A stretch of DNA of 64,000 nt from Enoplolaimus lenunculus (lineage: Eukaryota > Nematoda > Enoplea > Enoplida > Thoracostomopsidae): positions 1-64,000 of the forward strand of contig JASANG010001373.1 of NCBI GenBank assembly GCA_030248215.1, given 5' to 3'. The translations under genes were made by a program, and so were the position numbers. A model generated the notes under the pieces. That model was not told the origin of the DNA. It saw nothing but the letters and a program-made list of their open reading frames with translations, and made no database searches. Shown in pieces: positions 10,663-21,655 of the stretch (positions within the stretch are counted from its first letter, which is position 1; every line of letters starts with the position of its first letter).

Positions 10663-12412
10663 TTGTGATTTACACTACCGATTCGGAACACACAAACAAA
10701 AATGTTGGTCAACAGCTGTTCGCATGCTGACGCCATTTTTGGGCATTGCGGCAACATTTGTTTTGAAATGCAATTAAGAAACAAAACCAAGGTTATATTA
10801 ACGAACGTACTTTCAAAAGTTAAGTATGCTTTAAAGTTTCGAACTCTACTTTATTTGGTACTGGAGTCATCTACCCACTGCAATTAGAAACAAGGCTGCT
10901 TAACGGGGAAACAAATAATATGGAATGCAAGCATGGCAAAATTTTGCTAATCCAATCCTATGCTTATTTCATCAATTAATAAGTCATTAGTACGTTGCAG
11001 GACTACTTGTAAATAGGCCAATGTAAAGAACAGGAGCGAAACAGTATTATAAGCATATTCCTAAGCCTAAGTGCAAGTATAATTGCAGCAAGACATTGCA
11101 ACTGCTACTTGCAGATTCAAGTATTGCGCTGGTAAACCCATTAAATAAACTTTGAGTTGCAAGTTGAAGCTGCAAGTAGTTTTCGCTGCAAAAACTTGCA
11201 CATGTAAATATAATGCCTTATTTATTGACCATGGAATTCAAATTTAACTGTCATTTTTGAAATTTTGGCATCAAAACTTCAATATTTAGCTATATTTTTT
11301 TACTTATTTTTCGCTGAAACTATATATTTATATAAATATGTTAAAACGAAAAAATATTAATTTTACGCTGGGACGCAAATACTTGATTCGCGGGGGGTGA
11401 CGTAGACCGTTTATTTCTAGGGACATTTTTTGACCACACAGGAAGAAATGTATACTTAAAAATAATTTGTCTTCCCTGGTCAAGAAATCTTCTCGACTCG
11501 TTTACTAGCAATTCTAGGTTGTATGGGCTGGTTTGTGAATTATTTTTAAAATTAATATGTAAAAGTTTTGACTCAAAATATACATTTACCGCATCTGCGA
11601 AAGTGTTACGAACAGTAGGGACGCATTCAAATAGTACTCAAACGTCTGTTTTAGTCTCCAGTACGCTCTACTTGTTCATCTAAAACACAACCTCACTATT
11701 TCAACACGGGGGGGGGGGCCAAAAAAATCTCGTTTTTCTATCTTAGGTTTGACAAAATTAGCTATGTAATTTTTTTATACTTTACTACTCAAATTTTGTA
11801 CACACAACAATTTTTGTTTCAATAATCATTTTTATTTCAAAAATTGTATTTCAGACATTTTAAAAACTTCAAAAAATAAGGAATCTAAACTTGTATTTAA
11901 GACGCTACTTAATTGGCATTGGCAATCTCATATTTGATGAGTTTGAGTACGGATTGCATATCCGTTGGGCGGATCTTTCAAAGTTTCACCGTTTAGCGGT
12001 TTTGTATCAACCTGAAGTATATACACCTCAACTCCCAAGGTCTGTCTAGGTTTAAACAGCTTACAAACGTTAATTTTTTCGCTTTTTCAATTTTACAGAA
12101 GAGAAAATGACGAAAAATATTTTTTGCTAAACTTTGATTCACAGCTCAACGGCGTCCGCATAAAATTATATTTGGGGGGTACCGGATAGTTTTGCCTCCC
12201 CCCCCGTACAGTTGCAATTTAAGATTTTTACTTTTAGACCGACTGTATTTGGGGTGAGGGTACCTGCCAAATTTGGTGAGGGGGCACGGCCCTCCAATAA
12301 ACTGTAAGGAATACCCTTGTCACGGCTCCATTCTTTCTTTTTTAGATTCACTTATTTAGTTCAATGCTTCAGTTCTAAAGTTTCCGCTGGTTCAGCTTGA
12401 AAATGGTACCCT
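10663..12412. other. Intergenic, no gene seen
   Basis: Holds the left half of a family A element (11017-11073) followed directly by a family G copy, and AT-rich DNA with homopolymer runs. An open frame at 10702-10887 is repeat-free but has no domain or splice support. Confidence 0.4.
11075..11218. mobile_element. Family G foldback, short copy
   Basis: Contains GCAAGTTGAAGCTGCAAG and ends GCTGCAAAAACTTGCACATG, matching family G at 23.7 and 51.6 kb. It has interrupted a family A element. Confidence 0.6.
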
Positions 12413-12776
12413 TCAGCGTACAACCGGACGTTTGTCTCCGGCTCCGGCAGAAAATCGACCTCCGGCTCCGGTAGAATTTTTGCCGGAGGTTCCGGCAATT
12501 TCGGTAGTAAAATTTTTGCATAATTTTACAAAATTTATCTGTTAAGCGCGTTTCGTTTTACTTTTCGTCACAATGTTCAGGAAAGAATTTCCGAAATTTC
12601 GCAGAGAATTAGCGTTAAATCAAACAACTTAACAACATTTTGCAAATATTGGCTAAAATTAACTAAATTAATCGTCATTTTTACTGCCTAATTTCGCCTC
12701 ATCTTCGGCTTCGGCAAGTTTCGTTCATCTCTAGCTCCGGCTTAGGTTCCGGTATTTTCACCTCCGGTTGCACCCT
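12413..12776. mobile_element. Family J element (CCGG/GGCTCC units)
   Basis: Starts at GTACAACCGGACG and ends at CACCTCCGGTTGCACCCTGG. CTCCGG units fill both subterminal zones around an AT-rich middle. Confidence 0.6.
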
Positions 12777-12917
12777 GGTACCCCCTTGAGTTAATACTGC
12801 ACAACTGTTTCTAAGATGCGATCTATGAACCGGGTATGATTTAGATTGCAGTTATGTCTTGGCGTACCGCAGCGTGTAACAGTGTTTCTTTATATAGTCC
12901 TTTCGACCCACGTATTG

Positions 12918-13097
12918 CACAGGGCCGGAACAGTAGTATAAGCATATTCCAAAGCCTAAGCCTAACCCTAAGCGTTGTGAAAAGCGAAAATGTGTTCCTA
13001 AGCCTAAGCCTAAGCGTAAGCCTAAGCAAAAAATACAATCTAGAATCTAAACCTACTCTTTTATAGGCCCACCAGACACTTGTACGCCCCTTTACAG
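12918..13097. mobile_element. Family A MITE, second subfamily
   Basis: GCCGGAACAGTAGTATAAGC, then CCTAAG repeats, then CTACTCTTTTATAGGCCCAC. It is followed by a short family J fragment (13113-13160). Confidence 0.75.
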
Positions 13098-13218
13098 ATA
13101 TTTGCTAAATTTTCACCTCCGGCTATGGTATCTTCACCTCCGGTTACAACCCTGAAAGGTATATGTTCTCACCTATCACCTATAGGATATACGCTAAAAT
13201 CACTTTATTATCATAGTA

Positions 13219-13429
13219 CACTGCAAAAGATGGTGACTCAAATTGCCTCTGTTCAAAATACGCTCTACGGGACTACACAAGCTGAGAGTCGAATTCGACT
13301 CCGACGGATTCAAACATGCGACTCAGTGAGTTGAATATGACTCGGGCGGAGTCGAATTTGGCTCAGTTTGTGTAGTCCCGTAGAGCCTATTTTGGAAACA
13401 GTCAATTTGACTCACTATTTTTTGCAGTG
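13219..13429. mobile_element. Family D foldback (GAGTC units)
   Basis: TA precedes CACTGCAAAAGATGGTGACTC; the right end is TTTTTTGCAGTG. The arms are long and nearly palindromic, repeating GACTC/GAGTC and sharing AGGCTCTACGGGACTACACA. A Tc1/mariner-type MITE is the likely origin. Confidence 0.8.
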
Positions 13430-13483
13430 TGTATTTCGTTTTGTTAATATTATTGCACATTTGGTATAGATTTTGGTGTAAAT

Positions 13484-16400
13484 ATGCATTGGATATCAAC
13501 ACTTGTTGTTACACTCGTTGCATTCATTGTGCCTATTTCTTCAGGTAAACAGCAATTGCAGTAGACACAGGTCGGTAGCCAGTTCACTTAGCTTGGGGAA
13601 TCTAAAAATATTTCAAGACGAGCATTCAAGGGTTTATAATGACTTGCAAGCAAAGTTGAAAATTTTCCAGGGGGAGCCAAAATTTTAGCAGGGGGCCTGA
13701 GCCCGCCTGACCCCTTTTTGGCTACTGGCCCGAGTAGACAGCACTGATGTGTTTTGTGGCTCATTCGAAAGGGGTGGGATAACTTTGCTCCAGCCACGAA
13801 TTTCTAAAATCGAATAGAAGTTTACTTAAACAATCCACCTATGTATAAACAACAATATCAACTAAACACACTTTATCACTTTACATACATTGATCAACGA
13901 AATTGAAAAAAGATTTTTGCAAATTTGAGCTTACCATGATCGTCCCAGTGATTCCACGCTTAAATTTAAATTTTTGAAAAATTCGATTTTAAAGGTCTCA
14001 TAATCGTTCACTCTTGAGACTTATTTTTTTATTGTCAAAAAGTTAGATTAATTACATATCCCGTTGTTAATTTTAAAGTTTTACCAATAGCTTAAATTTA
14101 GACTGCGTTATTTCATACTTTAAGATTAGAAACTTTCGCAACTCAGTGAATCAGAAGAAAAACGTAATCTCAAGAATAAGTGTTGCGCTATACTTTTGTT
14201 AACTTGTGGCACCGGTTGGCACCACCCGTCACCCGTGCGACGCCATCCGTCACCCGTACGGCGTTGTCCGTTGCCGTGCGGCGCCGTCCGTCACCTTGCG
14301 ATATCGTACGCAAATAACTCTCGTACGGTAACGTATTATAACGGACGGTGACGGACGGCGCTGGAGACGGAAGAGCGTCGGACAGCGCCGGACGTCAAGT
14401 ATTGCGCAAGCCTAAGTCAAAACTGTCCTTTAAAAATTTGTCCAACATATAGAACGGGATCGTAACAGTAGTATAAGCATATCCGCAGCCCTATACCTAA
14501 GCTTAAAGCCCAAGCCTAAGCGTTTAGAATCAATTTACACCTAAGCCTAAAAACCTGACCAAAACAATTTATCCAATTGCAGTCCCACAGAAAAACGCTT
14601 CGCCCTGATGTTTATATGGCGCAAAAATTTTGACAATTTTTTTCAAGGTATCAACTATAAAAAGATTTTTCAAAATTTACCTCTCGATACATGGGTACCA
14701 CTGGAGTGCAATACCAGCTACACTGGGGATTGCAAATGGTCTCAGTGGAGCGAATGCGCATGGAATCCACAAAATAGCCTAACCGATACGATTATGGATG
14801 TGATTTCGAATATGGGCGAACGAAATTGTCAAGTATGTGGTGCAGGATCCAGGAATTTTTGACGGGGGGCGGCGGGGTGGCAAATGTTTTGAAACGCAAA
14901 AATTGTAAGGTAAGAGGGACCTTATCATCTTATCATTAAAGTACGTCCCCCGCCCTCCCTTTGGATCCGCTAGTGTATGGGCAGTACTAAATCGTAGTAA
15001 TGTGATCCGGACCGTAGAAAAACGGTGGCGGCCCACGGTCTGGCGGTGGTCCACAGACCTGGCCGAAAAACGCCGGACCGGACCGGTACAGAATGGACCG
15101 GACCAATCTCGCATTTGCGGATTATGGGTTTGGAACGGAAGTGGACCAACGTTGTTATTAATTACTTAATTACTGAACAATTTCACATTTACTACTTTGA
15201 TCCATGATCCTAAGCTGGTCAAGAAAATATCACTCTAAACTGGTCAGAAAATATCTTCAACCATGGAAACCAGATAACTAAACCGCCATCGTCTAATGCT
15301 TGCGGTCGAACCGAACCGGTCCATCTGACCGTGGGTTGAACTTGGACCGGATCGGATCGAACCGCAGAGTAAACGGACCGATCTGGTCCTTGCTACATCA
15401 TTTATTACTATTTCAAACCTTCACAATACGAGACCCCCATTGGGGTCTATAGTTGAGCGCTTATAGTCGAACGAGTTCCTCCCAACAAAGTGCTCTCGGG
15501 TCAAATCACAGCTTAAAAATGGATCTTTAATGAAATAGAAAATATTCATGCGCAAAAGAGTTAAGTAATGGTTTCAAAAATCTGCCAAGTAAAGAACAGG
15601 GGTGGAACAGTATTATAAGCATATTCCTAAGCCTAAGCATAAGCCAAAATCCTAAGCGTAACAATGAGTACATTCCTAAACATAATCCAAGCAAAAATTA
15701 GTCTAAAGCTTAAACTTACTCTATTCTAGTCCCACAGAAAAACGTTCCGCTCCTGATCTTTACATGGGTCCAAAAATGGTACTGGCCAATCATTAATAAT
15801 ATTAATAATAACAACAATAATAATATTAATAATAATAACAACAACAATAATAATAATAACAATAATAATAATATAAATAAATAACATTAATAAAAATAAT
15901 ATTATTATTAATAATACCTAAAGAGGGGGGTTAAATTTTGACAAATATTTAATTCGTCCCATGGATGTTCCACTTCATCGGCACTCTGTGGTGTTTGTAT
16001 TTTAGGAACTTCCATCATTTTTGAACAAACTGGTACGCGAAATTATCGACGACAACACTGGAACGCTGTCGGATCCTGAAAATCCATTACGAGTCCGGTT
16101 GGCAAAACTTGATACCGAGTGTGGCAATTGTGGACTACGCGTGAGATGCTGTTTGTAAGAGACGAGTTGGAAATTTTATTTATTTTAAATTTTTCCTACC
16201 CAAATTCGTATTACCGGCCAGTTGTTCTATGGTCTTTTCATAAATAAGAAAACAATTTCCTAGTCAAGCTTTCTAACCGTTTATTTCACAGAACAAGAAC
16301 AATCTAAGTTCTCAACAACTCAATCAAAAAAACATATGGGTAGGGTCCTGAATAGGATAAATCCGGCATCCACAAATCTTGACAAAAACGAATAACACTC

Positions 16401-19400
16401 TTAACGCCACAAAAAAAACAACTTCTCGGCATACAACCAAGCTCCGCAAGAACTCTACAAAATCTCACCCCCAATAATCGGCGATTGCGCATTTTTATAC
16501 TGCTAAACCGACATTTTATGATCTTCGGGAATGTCAGCACAATTTATATTTAGCTCACAAAAATCAAAAAAAATGAACATTTTTACAAATATTTTACCAG
16601 TAATTTGGACGAAATATCAAGTTATTTCCCAAAAACACAAAATCAAATTCCGCGAATAACCTTTTAAAAATATGTGCCGTATATCTTTTTGGTCCAGTAC
16701 TTGACCAAAGCTTTTTATTCAAGCCTCAGACCAGACAATTTCCAAACCATGACAAACTATATAAAACACAACAGCAACATCTTTGACAGCTAATTGCCAA
16801 ATTTTTGTGAGTTCTGCAAAAATGGCCCATCTGGCTCTATTACATTTTAAAACTCCCCTTTCACACGCTTTTCCGATAGTTACTAGTAATCGAACTTCCA
16901 AGTTACTCAGAAGAACTTTGAGCAAACATTCCGAATAGTGTTTCGCCAACCAAAAAAACGCTGCCTTTCGATCAATTGCTCTCGGAATAAGCTGCACATT
17001 TTCAAATATTCAATTGCAATCCACACACTCGTTAGACAAAACATTAAAGCCCGTTAACATTTAGAACATCAATATTTCAATATTTCAAAATATTTCAAAT
17101 AACTTTCAGCAGCGGCTGGCCTATCTAGTTCCAAGGGGGTGTAATGAAAACCAAGCACCCATCGCGCCCCCCGCTTTCCGACTATTTTTCTCGACAGCTC
17201 CGCAGCGCATCGACTCGCCAGGTCAATCTACCCCTTTGAACTCTTGCAAACTTCGCCCAATCAAGTACGCCGTATACAACCGCCTATAATAATATTTCAC
17301 ATTTTAAACTACCAAAGAACATACGCCTTATAATTTAGCTGCCAGTCGCTAAAATTTATATATTTATACTATCTATGAATGCACTTTTTCTTAACAGGGA
17401 AAAGCTGTCTCGCTAGAGGAAACCGGACATTTATAATTGCACTGAATTATGTTACAAAAATGAATATCTGCAGGAACTTTCAAAGGACAAATTCAGCATA
17501 GGGGCCCATGTACAGAAAAGATACGGAACGCAGTAGTATAAAAATTCCTAAGCCTAGCCTAATAAATTAGTCTAAAACTTATACTTATTTTACTGAAGTC
17601 CCGCGAAAATACGGTACATTCTGGGTCCAGTTTGGAATCAACCAATAATTGGTATCACATTACTCTCTGCCTCATTAATATATGCATGTTACACCATGTT
17701 ACATTCGGGTTTGGTTATGATTTCATAATGAATCATTCACGTTATACTGTCTACGCTACTGTAAAAAATGTTCACACACTTGGCTGCAATGGCGGTACAA
17801 AACAATATTGTCCTTATGATATTAGTATTTAACGGCGAGTATACTAAGTTAGTGTGTTTTGGCGGTAGTCCCATCAAAAGGTGTAGGAACAATATGGACG
17901 CTGTTTGACCACCGTATCTAAGAATAAGAGTTCCTTCGGACAGACTCTGTATAATCGCTAAACAAATCTACGACAATTCGTTGCCCGACAGCTTGTCGAA
18001 TCCGACAATTTGTGCCACGTTCAAGCCAGAAACCCCAATTTAGGTTTGTTGGTTATATTTTCAGAGGATCCGAGGACTTTTTTACTCAATCAATGGACGG
18101 AAGACCCTGTTCGCAAAGCGATAGTATAAAAGCGTGCATTTTGGATCCGTTAACACAGGAGGATTTGGAAAAGCATCATACGTAATCAATTTTGTATACA
18201 GTTTTATAGAAGGTCCATGTATAGAACAGGGCCGGATCGTTTTCCGGAGGGGCTATAATAGAGTCAGTTTAACCTTTAGACTAATTATTTTTCCTTATGC
18301 GTAGGCTTAGGGTTAGGCTTAAGCTTAGGAATAGGCTCATCCATACACTTAGGCTTAGGCTTAGGGTTAGGCTTAGGCTTAGGAATATACTTATACTACT
18401 GTTCCGGCCCTGCTCTATACATGGGCCGAAATATTTCAGACCTGTAAGCGACAGGTTTTATGAGTTTCTGCTAGCTTGGAGTAAAACCGGTACAGAAAAT
18501 GGGTGATGTTTTACCTAGAAAGAAGCCAGGGCCTCAGCTTCAGCTACAGAACAAAGGCGCCGATAGGAGCATTCCCTACGAACATTATTATCCGCCTGTG
18601 ACTCAAAATATTACTGAAAACATTTAAAAAGTTTAGAAAACAATTTTCTTAGAATTAATCTAAAAGAATTTTCTGCTAATTTTAATAGTTTCTGTTTCGC
18701 GGCCTCAGAACAACATCGGTCTACTACTTTGTTTGAAACCTGGCGTAATACATTGGCAAAACCATGCTAAATATAGGGTCCTACGTACTAAACCGAAGCC
18801 TAAACTTAAGCCTGAACCTAAACGTAGGCCTTATCCTAAGCCATGCGTTCCATTATCAAAGTCACTCAGTCGGTCTGCGTTCTTGCGGTTGGGCCAGTAT
18901 AATTAATACGGGCCAATTGATAAATATATTAATTGTTTTGATGCTATTTTAGTGCCAATCCTGATTACAACTTAAGCAACGATACGTGTGACTTTAATCA
19001 GCTGTTGCCACCGTTTTTGACTGAGAAAAAATCACAAGACAAAGTTCTCGGCCGACTGTGGTGCAGTTTACTTGACATCGATCATATTCAGCTCAATTGT
19101 AAAAGGTAAGATATATTTCAGTTATTTTAAATTTTTTAAAATTTAATATTTCAGTTATTTTGAATTTTTTAAATTTAATATTTTAGTTATATGAAGTTTT
19201 GAAAATTTAATATTTCAGTTATTTTGAATTGTTTAACCCTTTCTGACATGAATATTTTCCATTTTTGCTGAGACTTACTTTTATGCTGGGATTCGAACTC
19301 CAGTGACTGGAGTGGGAGGCGTGCGTATACCATCACCACTCACCTATAGGAGCTTGACGCTCGAGCCCGAGGTCTTGTGGTGATTTAGTACTATGTATAC

Positions 19401-19978
19401 GTGTTGCAATTGTTACACACGGTGCAGTATATATTATTTAACGTATACACAGTGCGCTGAGATGCCTATAGGCAACTCAATGTGAGAAGGGGTTAAAATC
19501 TAAAATTTCAGATATTTTGATTTTTTTAAAATTTAATATTCCACTTATTTTTGATTTTTCGAAGTTTAATATTTCAGATATTTTGAATTTTTTCAAATTA
19601 ATATAACTCAAACTTTAATTCGGAAAGCTTCGTTGACCAATTTTGATCATCGTGCGAAAAAATGTGCTCTCGAAGTAAGCACATAGCCAGCTCATCATGC
19701 TAAGGTGGCTAAAAAGTTTTTATGACGGACCGACAAGGGTTTTCGTTGACTTTACAAGCAAGGTTGATACTTTTCTAAGGCGTCCCAATAATTTTCCAGG
19801 TGGGGATGAGACCCTCTTTTAGCTACGGGCCAGACTCGTAACCGACGATTTTTTTTCCTACAGAACAAAAATCATCAGTGCGAAACAAAATTTAACAAGG
19901 GAACTGCCGCTCGCTCCGGTACACAATGGGACGGATATGGCGACGGTCGGATTAATGTTCTTGCTTATTTTCAAGTGA
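13484..19978 (+). CDS. Secreted Cys-rich protein with TSP1-like start (six exons)
   Basis: Exons are 13484-13544, 14648-14832, 16006-16154, 18065-18181, 18953-19105 and 19864-19978. Every junction has GT/AG ends and matching phases (1, 0, 2, 2, 2), and the total is 780 nt (259 aa plus stop). Residues 1-21 (MHWISTLVVTLVAFIVPISS) are a signal peptide. C49-KWSQWSE-C57 is typical of a thrombospondin type 1 start; 13 cysteines (41, 49, 57, 81, 121, 124, 130, 131, 147, 156, 183, 208, 220) indicate a disulfide-rich ectodomain. NLSND, NLTRE and NGTDM are possible N-glycosylation sites. The end, TVGLMFLLIFK, could be a short GPI signal. At the exon 3 donor GTAAGA, read-through would give an immediate TAA and a 132-aa form. 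Introns are full of family A, H, I, M, N and O elements. I do not recognise the family beyond the TSP1 resemblance. Confidence 0.75.
13569..13733. mobile_element. Family H MITE in intron 1
   Basis: GGTCGGTAGCCAGTTCACTT and TTTGGCTACTGGCCCGAG form the inverted ends. The interior has GACTTGCAAGCAAAGTTGAA, typical of the family. Confidence 0.7.
14181..14407. mobile_element. Family I element (GACGG units) in intron 1
   Basis: Begins TGTTGCGCTATACTTTTG, is filled with CCGTCACCC-type and GACGG units, and ends near GTCAAGTATTGCGCA. Arms match the copies at 31.26 and 56.50 kb. Confidence 0.6.
14445..14626. mobile_element. Family A MITE just upstream of exon 2
   Basis: CCTAAG units lie between GGGATCGTAACAGTAGTATA and AGAAAAACGCTTCGCCCTGA. 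It ends only 21 bp before exon 2 of the secreted-protein gene, so the branch point and part of the acceptor region probably lie in or next to element sequence. Confidence 0.75.
14838..14980. mobile_element. Family N MITE in intron 2
   Basis: GTGCAGGATCCAGGAATTTTT and a right end GGATCCGCTAGTGTATGG are inverted. It starts 5 bp after the exon 2 donor. Confidence 0.55.
14998..15395. mobile_element. Family O element (GGACCG units)
   Basis: GGACCG, CGGTCC and GACCGG units dominate both ends around an AT-rich centre. A related block lies at 46505-46700. The boundaries are approximate. Confidence 0.5.
15587..15774. mobile_element. Family A MITE in intron 2
   Basis: AAAGAACAGGGGTGGAACAG opens it and AAAAACGTTCCGCTCCTGAT with CATGGGTCC closes it. 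Confidence 0.8.
15796..15916. repeat. (AAT)n / (AAC)n microsatellite
   Basis: Imperfect AAT and AAC trinucleotides with a short palindromic ATTATTATTAATAAT end. Confidence 0.8.
16160..17500. other. Intron 3, unexplained part
   Basis: The minus strand carries two open frames (16304-16540 and 16719-16997) without splice support or recognised domains. CAGCGGCTGGCC at 17111 may be a family N-type end. A possible small exon after TTCTTAACAG at 17396 is open for ~30 codons but does not fit the phase of the surrounding gene. Confidence 0.3.
17501..17632. mobile_element. Family A MITE, short copy
   Basis: GGGGCCCATGTACAGAAAAG and ATACGGTACATTCTGGGTCC are the arms, with only a few CCTAAG-like units. 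Confidence 0.65.
17733..17960. mobile_element. Family M element, partial
   Basis: CACGTTATACTGTCTACGCT and GTAAAAAATGTTCACAC match the end of the longer copy at 26983. The interior GAGTTCCTTCGGACAGAC also has a counterpart there. Confidence 0.55.
18210..18425. mobile_element. Family A MITE in intron 4
   Basis: GGTCCATGTATAGAACAGGG and CCCTGCTCTATACATGGGCC form nearly perfect inverted ends around TTAGGC units. Confidence 0.85.
19106..19610. repeat. ~30-bp AT-rich tandem repeat split by a family B insertion
   Basis: AATATTTCAGTTATTTTGAA recurs about every 30 bp at 19113-19232 and resumes at 19497-19610. The family B element at 19237-19492 sits inside the array. Confidence 0.7.
19237..19492 (-). 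mobile_element. Family B: complete TTAA MITE with tRNA-like core
   Basis: Both sides show TTAA (19233-19236 and 19493-19496). Ends are CCCTTTCTGACATG and, inverted, CCCCTTCTCACATTGAG: the CCC...GGG and TTAA pattern is that of piggyBac elements. On the minus strand TATAGGTGAGTGGTGATGG (A box) and GGAGTTCGAATCCCAGC (B box) are separated by a hairpin CTCCAGTCACTGGAG, as in a tRNA-derived unit. At 256 bp it cannot encode a transposase. Confidence 0.85.
19684..19834. mobile_element. Family H MITE in intron 5
   Basis: ATAGCCAGCTCATCATGC and TTTAGCTACGGGCCAGA are inverted, with the family's ACAAGCAAGGTTGATACTTT inside. Confidence 0.65.
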
Positions 19979-20099
19979 CAATTTCAAGGTCCTTGTGCGC
20001 TCCCACCAGAAAAATTTCTTACCTCCAGGACATAATGGACTTAAATCCTAAAATAACCATTCAATGCTGAGAATTTGGCTTAGATTTAGGATGGTTCTA

Positions 20100-20184
20100 T
20101 ATACTTGTCATACGGTACTGTCCGTCGCCTTGCGTCGTCGTCCGTGGACGACGCCGGACGTCATCAAAAGTACATCGCCACCCT
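20100..20184. repeat. Family I fragment
   Basis: ACTTGTCATACGGTACTGTCC and CATCGCCACCCT resemble the family I ends, with GTCCGTGGACGACGCCGGAC between. Confidence 0.5.
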
Positions 20185-20345
20185 AAATCTAAATATAAAT
20201 TGAGAAATGGTATGAGTACTTGTGTAAAAATTATTCCCTTCAATCAAATTAACTTTATGGGTGGAGTGGAATGTAAACAAGTATACAGTGTTACGTTTAT
20301 CAGTATCACTCGGCAATTCGTCGCTCGACAACTCATCGACCAATA

Positions 20346-20790
20346 CTGTAGTGACCCGAATAAGAGGAGGGGAATGATATTTATATGGCGTCTCCGGAGG
20401 GTATCCTCATTGTTATTCGGTTACGGACTGTTATTTATTTTTAACCCGCCCTTCGTTACTGATTTATATTCGGTATTGCAACTATGCGTTGAATTAAACG
20501 TTTTTCTTGTAACAAAACCTTGAGCGATAATGCAAGGTTATACTTAGGAATGTATATAATTTCAAAACTTAAGGATGCTTTAAAATTTCGAACACAACTA
20601 TATTTGGCGCTGGAGTCGAGTCATTTATGCACTACAACTTGGAATAATTAACATTTAATGAACTCTAATTAAGGTTTAGGGACTCTATCCGCTTACGGAC
20701 TGTTATTAGGGATGCAGACTTCTATTAATTGGGACTCAAAATGGGGACCCACCCTCTTATAACTCTATCGTTTTATTCAGGTCACTACAG
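20346..20790. mobile_element. Family C TA-flanked MITE
   Basis: TA on both sides; ends CTGTAGTGACCCGAATAAGA and GTCACTACAG are inverted. Length 445 bp. It shares GGTTACGGACTGTTATT and GACTCAAAATGGGGACC with copies at 29.7, 32.9 and 49.7 kb. Confidence 0.85.
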
Positions 20791-20921
20791 TAATTAGTAG
20801 TGCGAATTCTGATCGACTCGATAATTTGTCGTCCATCATTATGCTTAGGCTTAGGATTACGTTTTGTCTTTGACTTTAGGTCACTGTTGCGAAATAAGTT
20901 GTTGGGCGACGAATTGTTGTA

Positions 20922-21131
20922 CACTGTAAAAAAATAGTGAGTCAAATTGACACTCTCCGAAATAGGCTTTTCCGGACTACACAAACTGAGTCAAAATTCG
21001 ACTACGCCAGAGTCAAATTCGATTCGCTGACCGATTCATTGAGTCGAATTTGACTCTGACGGGTCGAATTTTGACTCAGTTTGTGTAGTCCGGAGAAGCC
21101 TATTCAGTTTGACTCACCATTTTTTGCAGTG
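20922..21131. mobile_element. Family D foldback
   Basis: TA then CACTGTAAAAAAATAGTGAG; right end CCATTTTTTGCAGTG. The arms carry several TGAGTCA motifs. Confidence 0.8.
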
Positions 21132-21336
21132 TTGATTCATGTTTACTATTTTAAAATTATATTTCGTCTTAGGCTTTACGACACTGTCGGGAAATATGTT
21201 GTCGGGTGACAAATTGACAGTAGATTCGTGATTACAATTATAGGATTGCATTGTCTTTAGCTTCAGACACTGTTGAGAAATAAGTTGTCGGGTGACGAAT
21301 TGACGTAGGTTCTTGTTTTTACTATAAAACACGTTT
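21132..21336. repeat. Two copies of a GTTGTCGGGTGAC repeat
   Basis: GACACTGTCGGGAAATATG with GTTGTCGGGTGACAAATTGA, and a second version ~80 bp on. Related pieces lie at 17960, 20300 and 20885. Confidence 0.45.
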
Positions 21337-21340
21337 CCAG

Positions 21341-21527
21341 CATGAATAACAAGTGTTATTGCTGTTGTTCTTCTTATACACCTAACGACGAGGCGATGTG
21401 TGCACAATCGTCAGACATCTTGGCACAATCAGGTTGCACCCGAGAATCAGACAACGTCGGCGAATGCTTTGAAGGCTCGAAAAGCGATGAAATTGACAAA
21501 TCAACAAATAATTTAGCATCGTCATGA
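21341..21527 (+). CDS. Possible last exon with a CYCCC motif
   Basis: A pyrimidine-rich acceptor CGTTTCCAG precedes an open exon of 61 codons ending at TGA (21525). The peptide has CYCCCSSYTPNDEAMC near its start and an acidic Ser-rich end (NLASS). The Cys cluster could be a palmitoylation or metal site. It is either the last exon of a gene whose earlier exons I did not find, or a small single-exon gene starting at the ATG at 21342. Composition looks coding and not repeat-like. Confidence 0.4.
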
Positions 21528-21655
21528 ATCAACGACCAAAAATCAGCAATTTTTTATTCAACGAAAACCCAATTTAAATTTACAAAATTTGTCAAAGATC
21601 AATGTACATGTCTAAAATGCTCAGAGTGAAGCTATTAAACCTAACTGAAATACAA

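Noticed and set aside
16719-16997. Minus-strand 92-codon frame in intron 3
   Set aside because: Composition is plausible but there are no splice signals, start context or recognised domain; it may be an old repeat.
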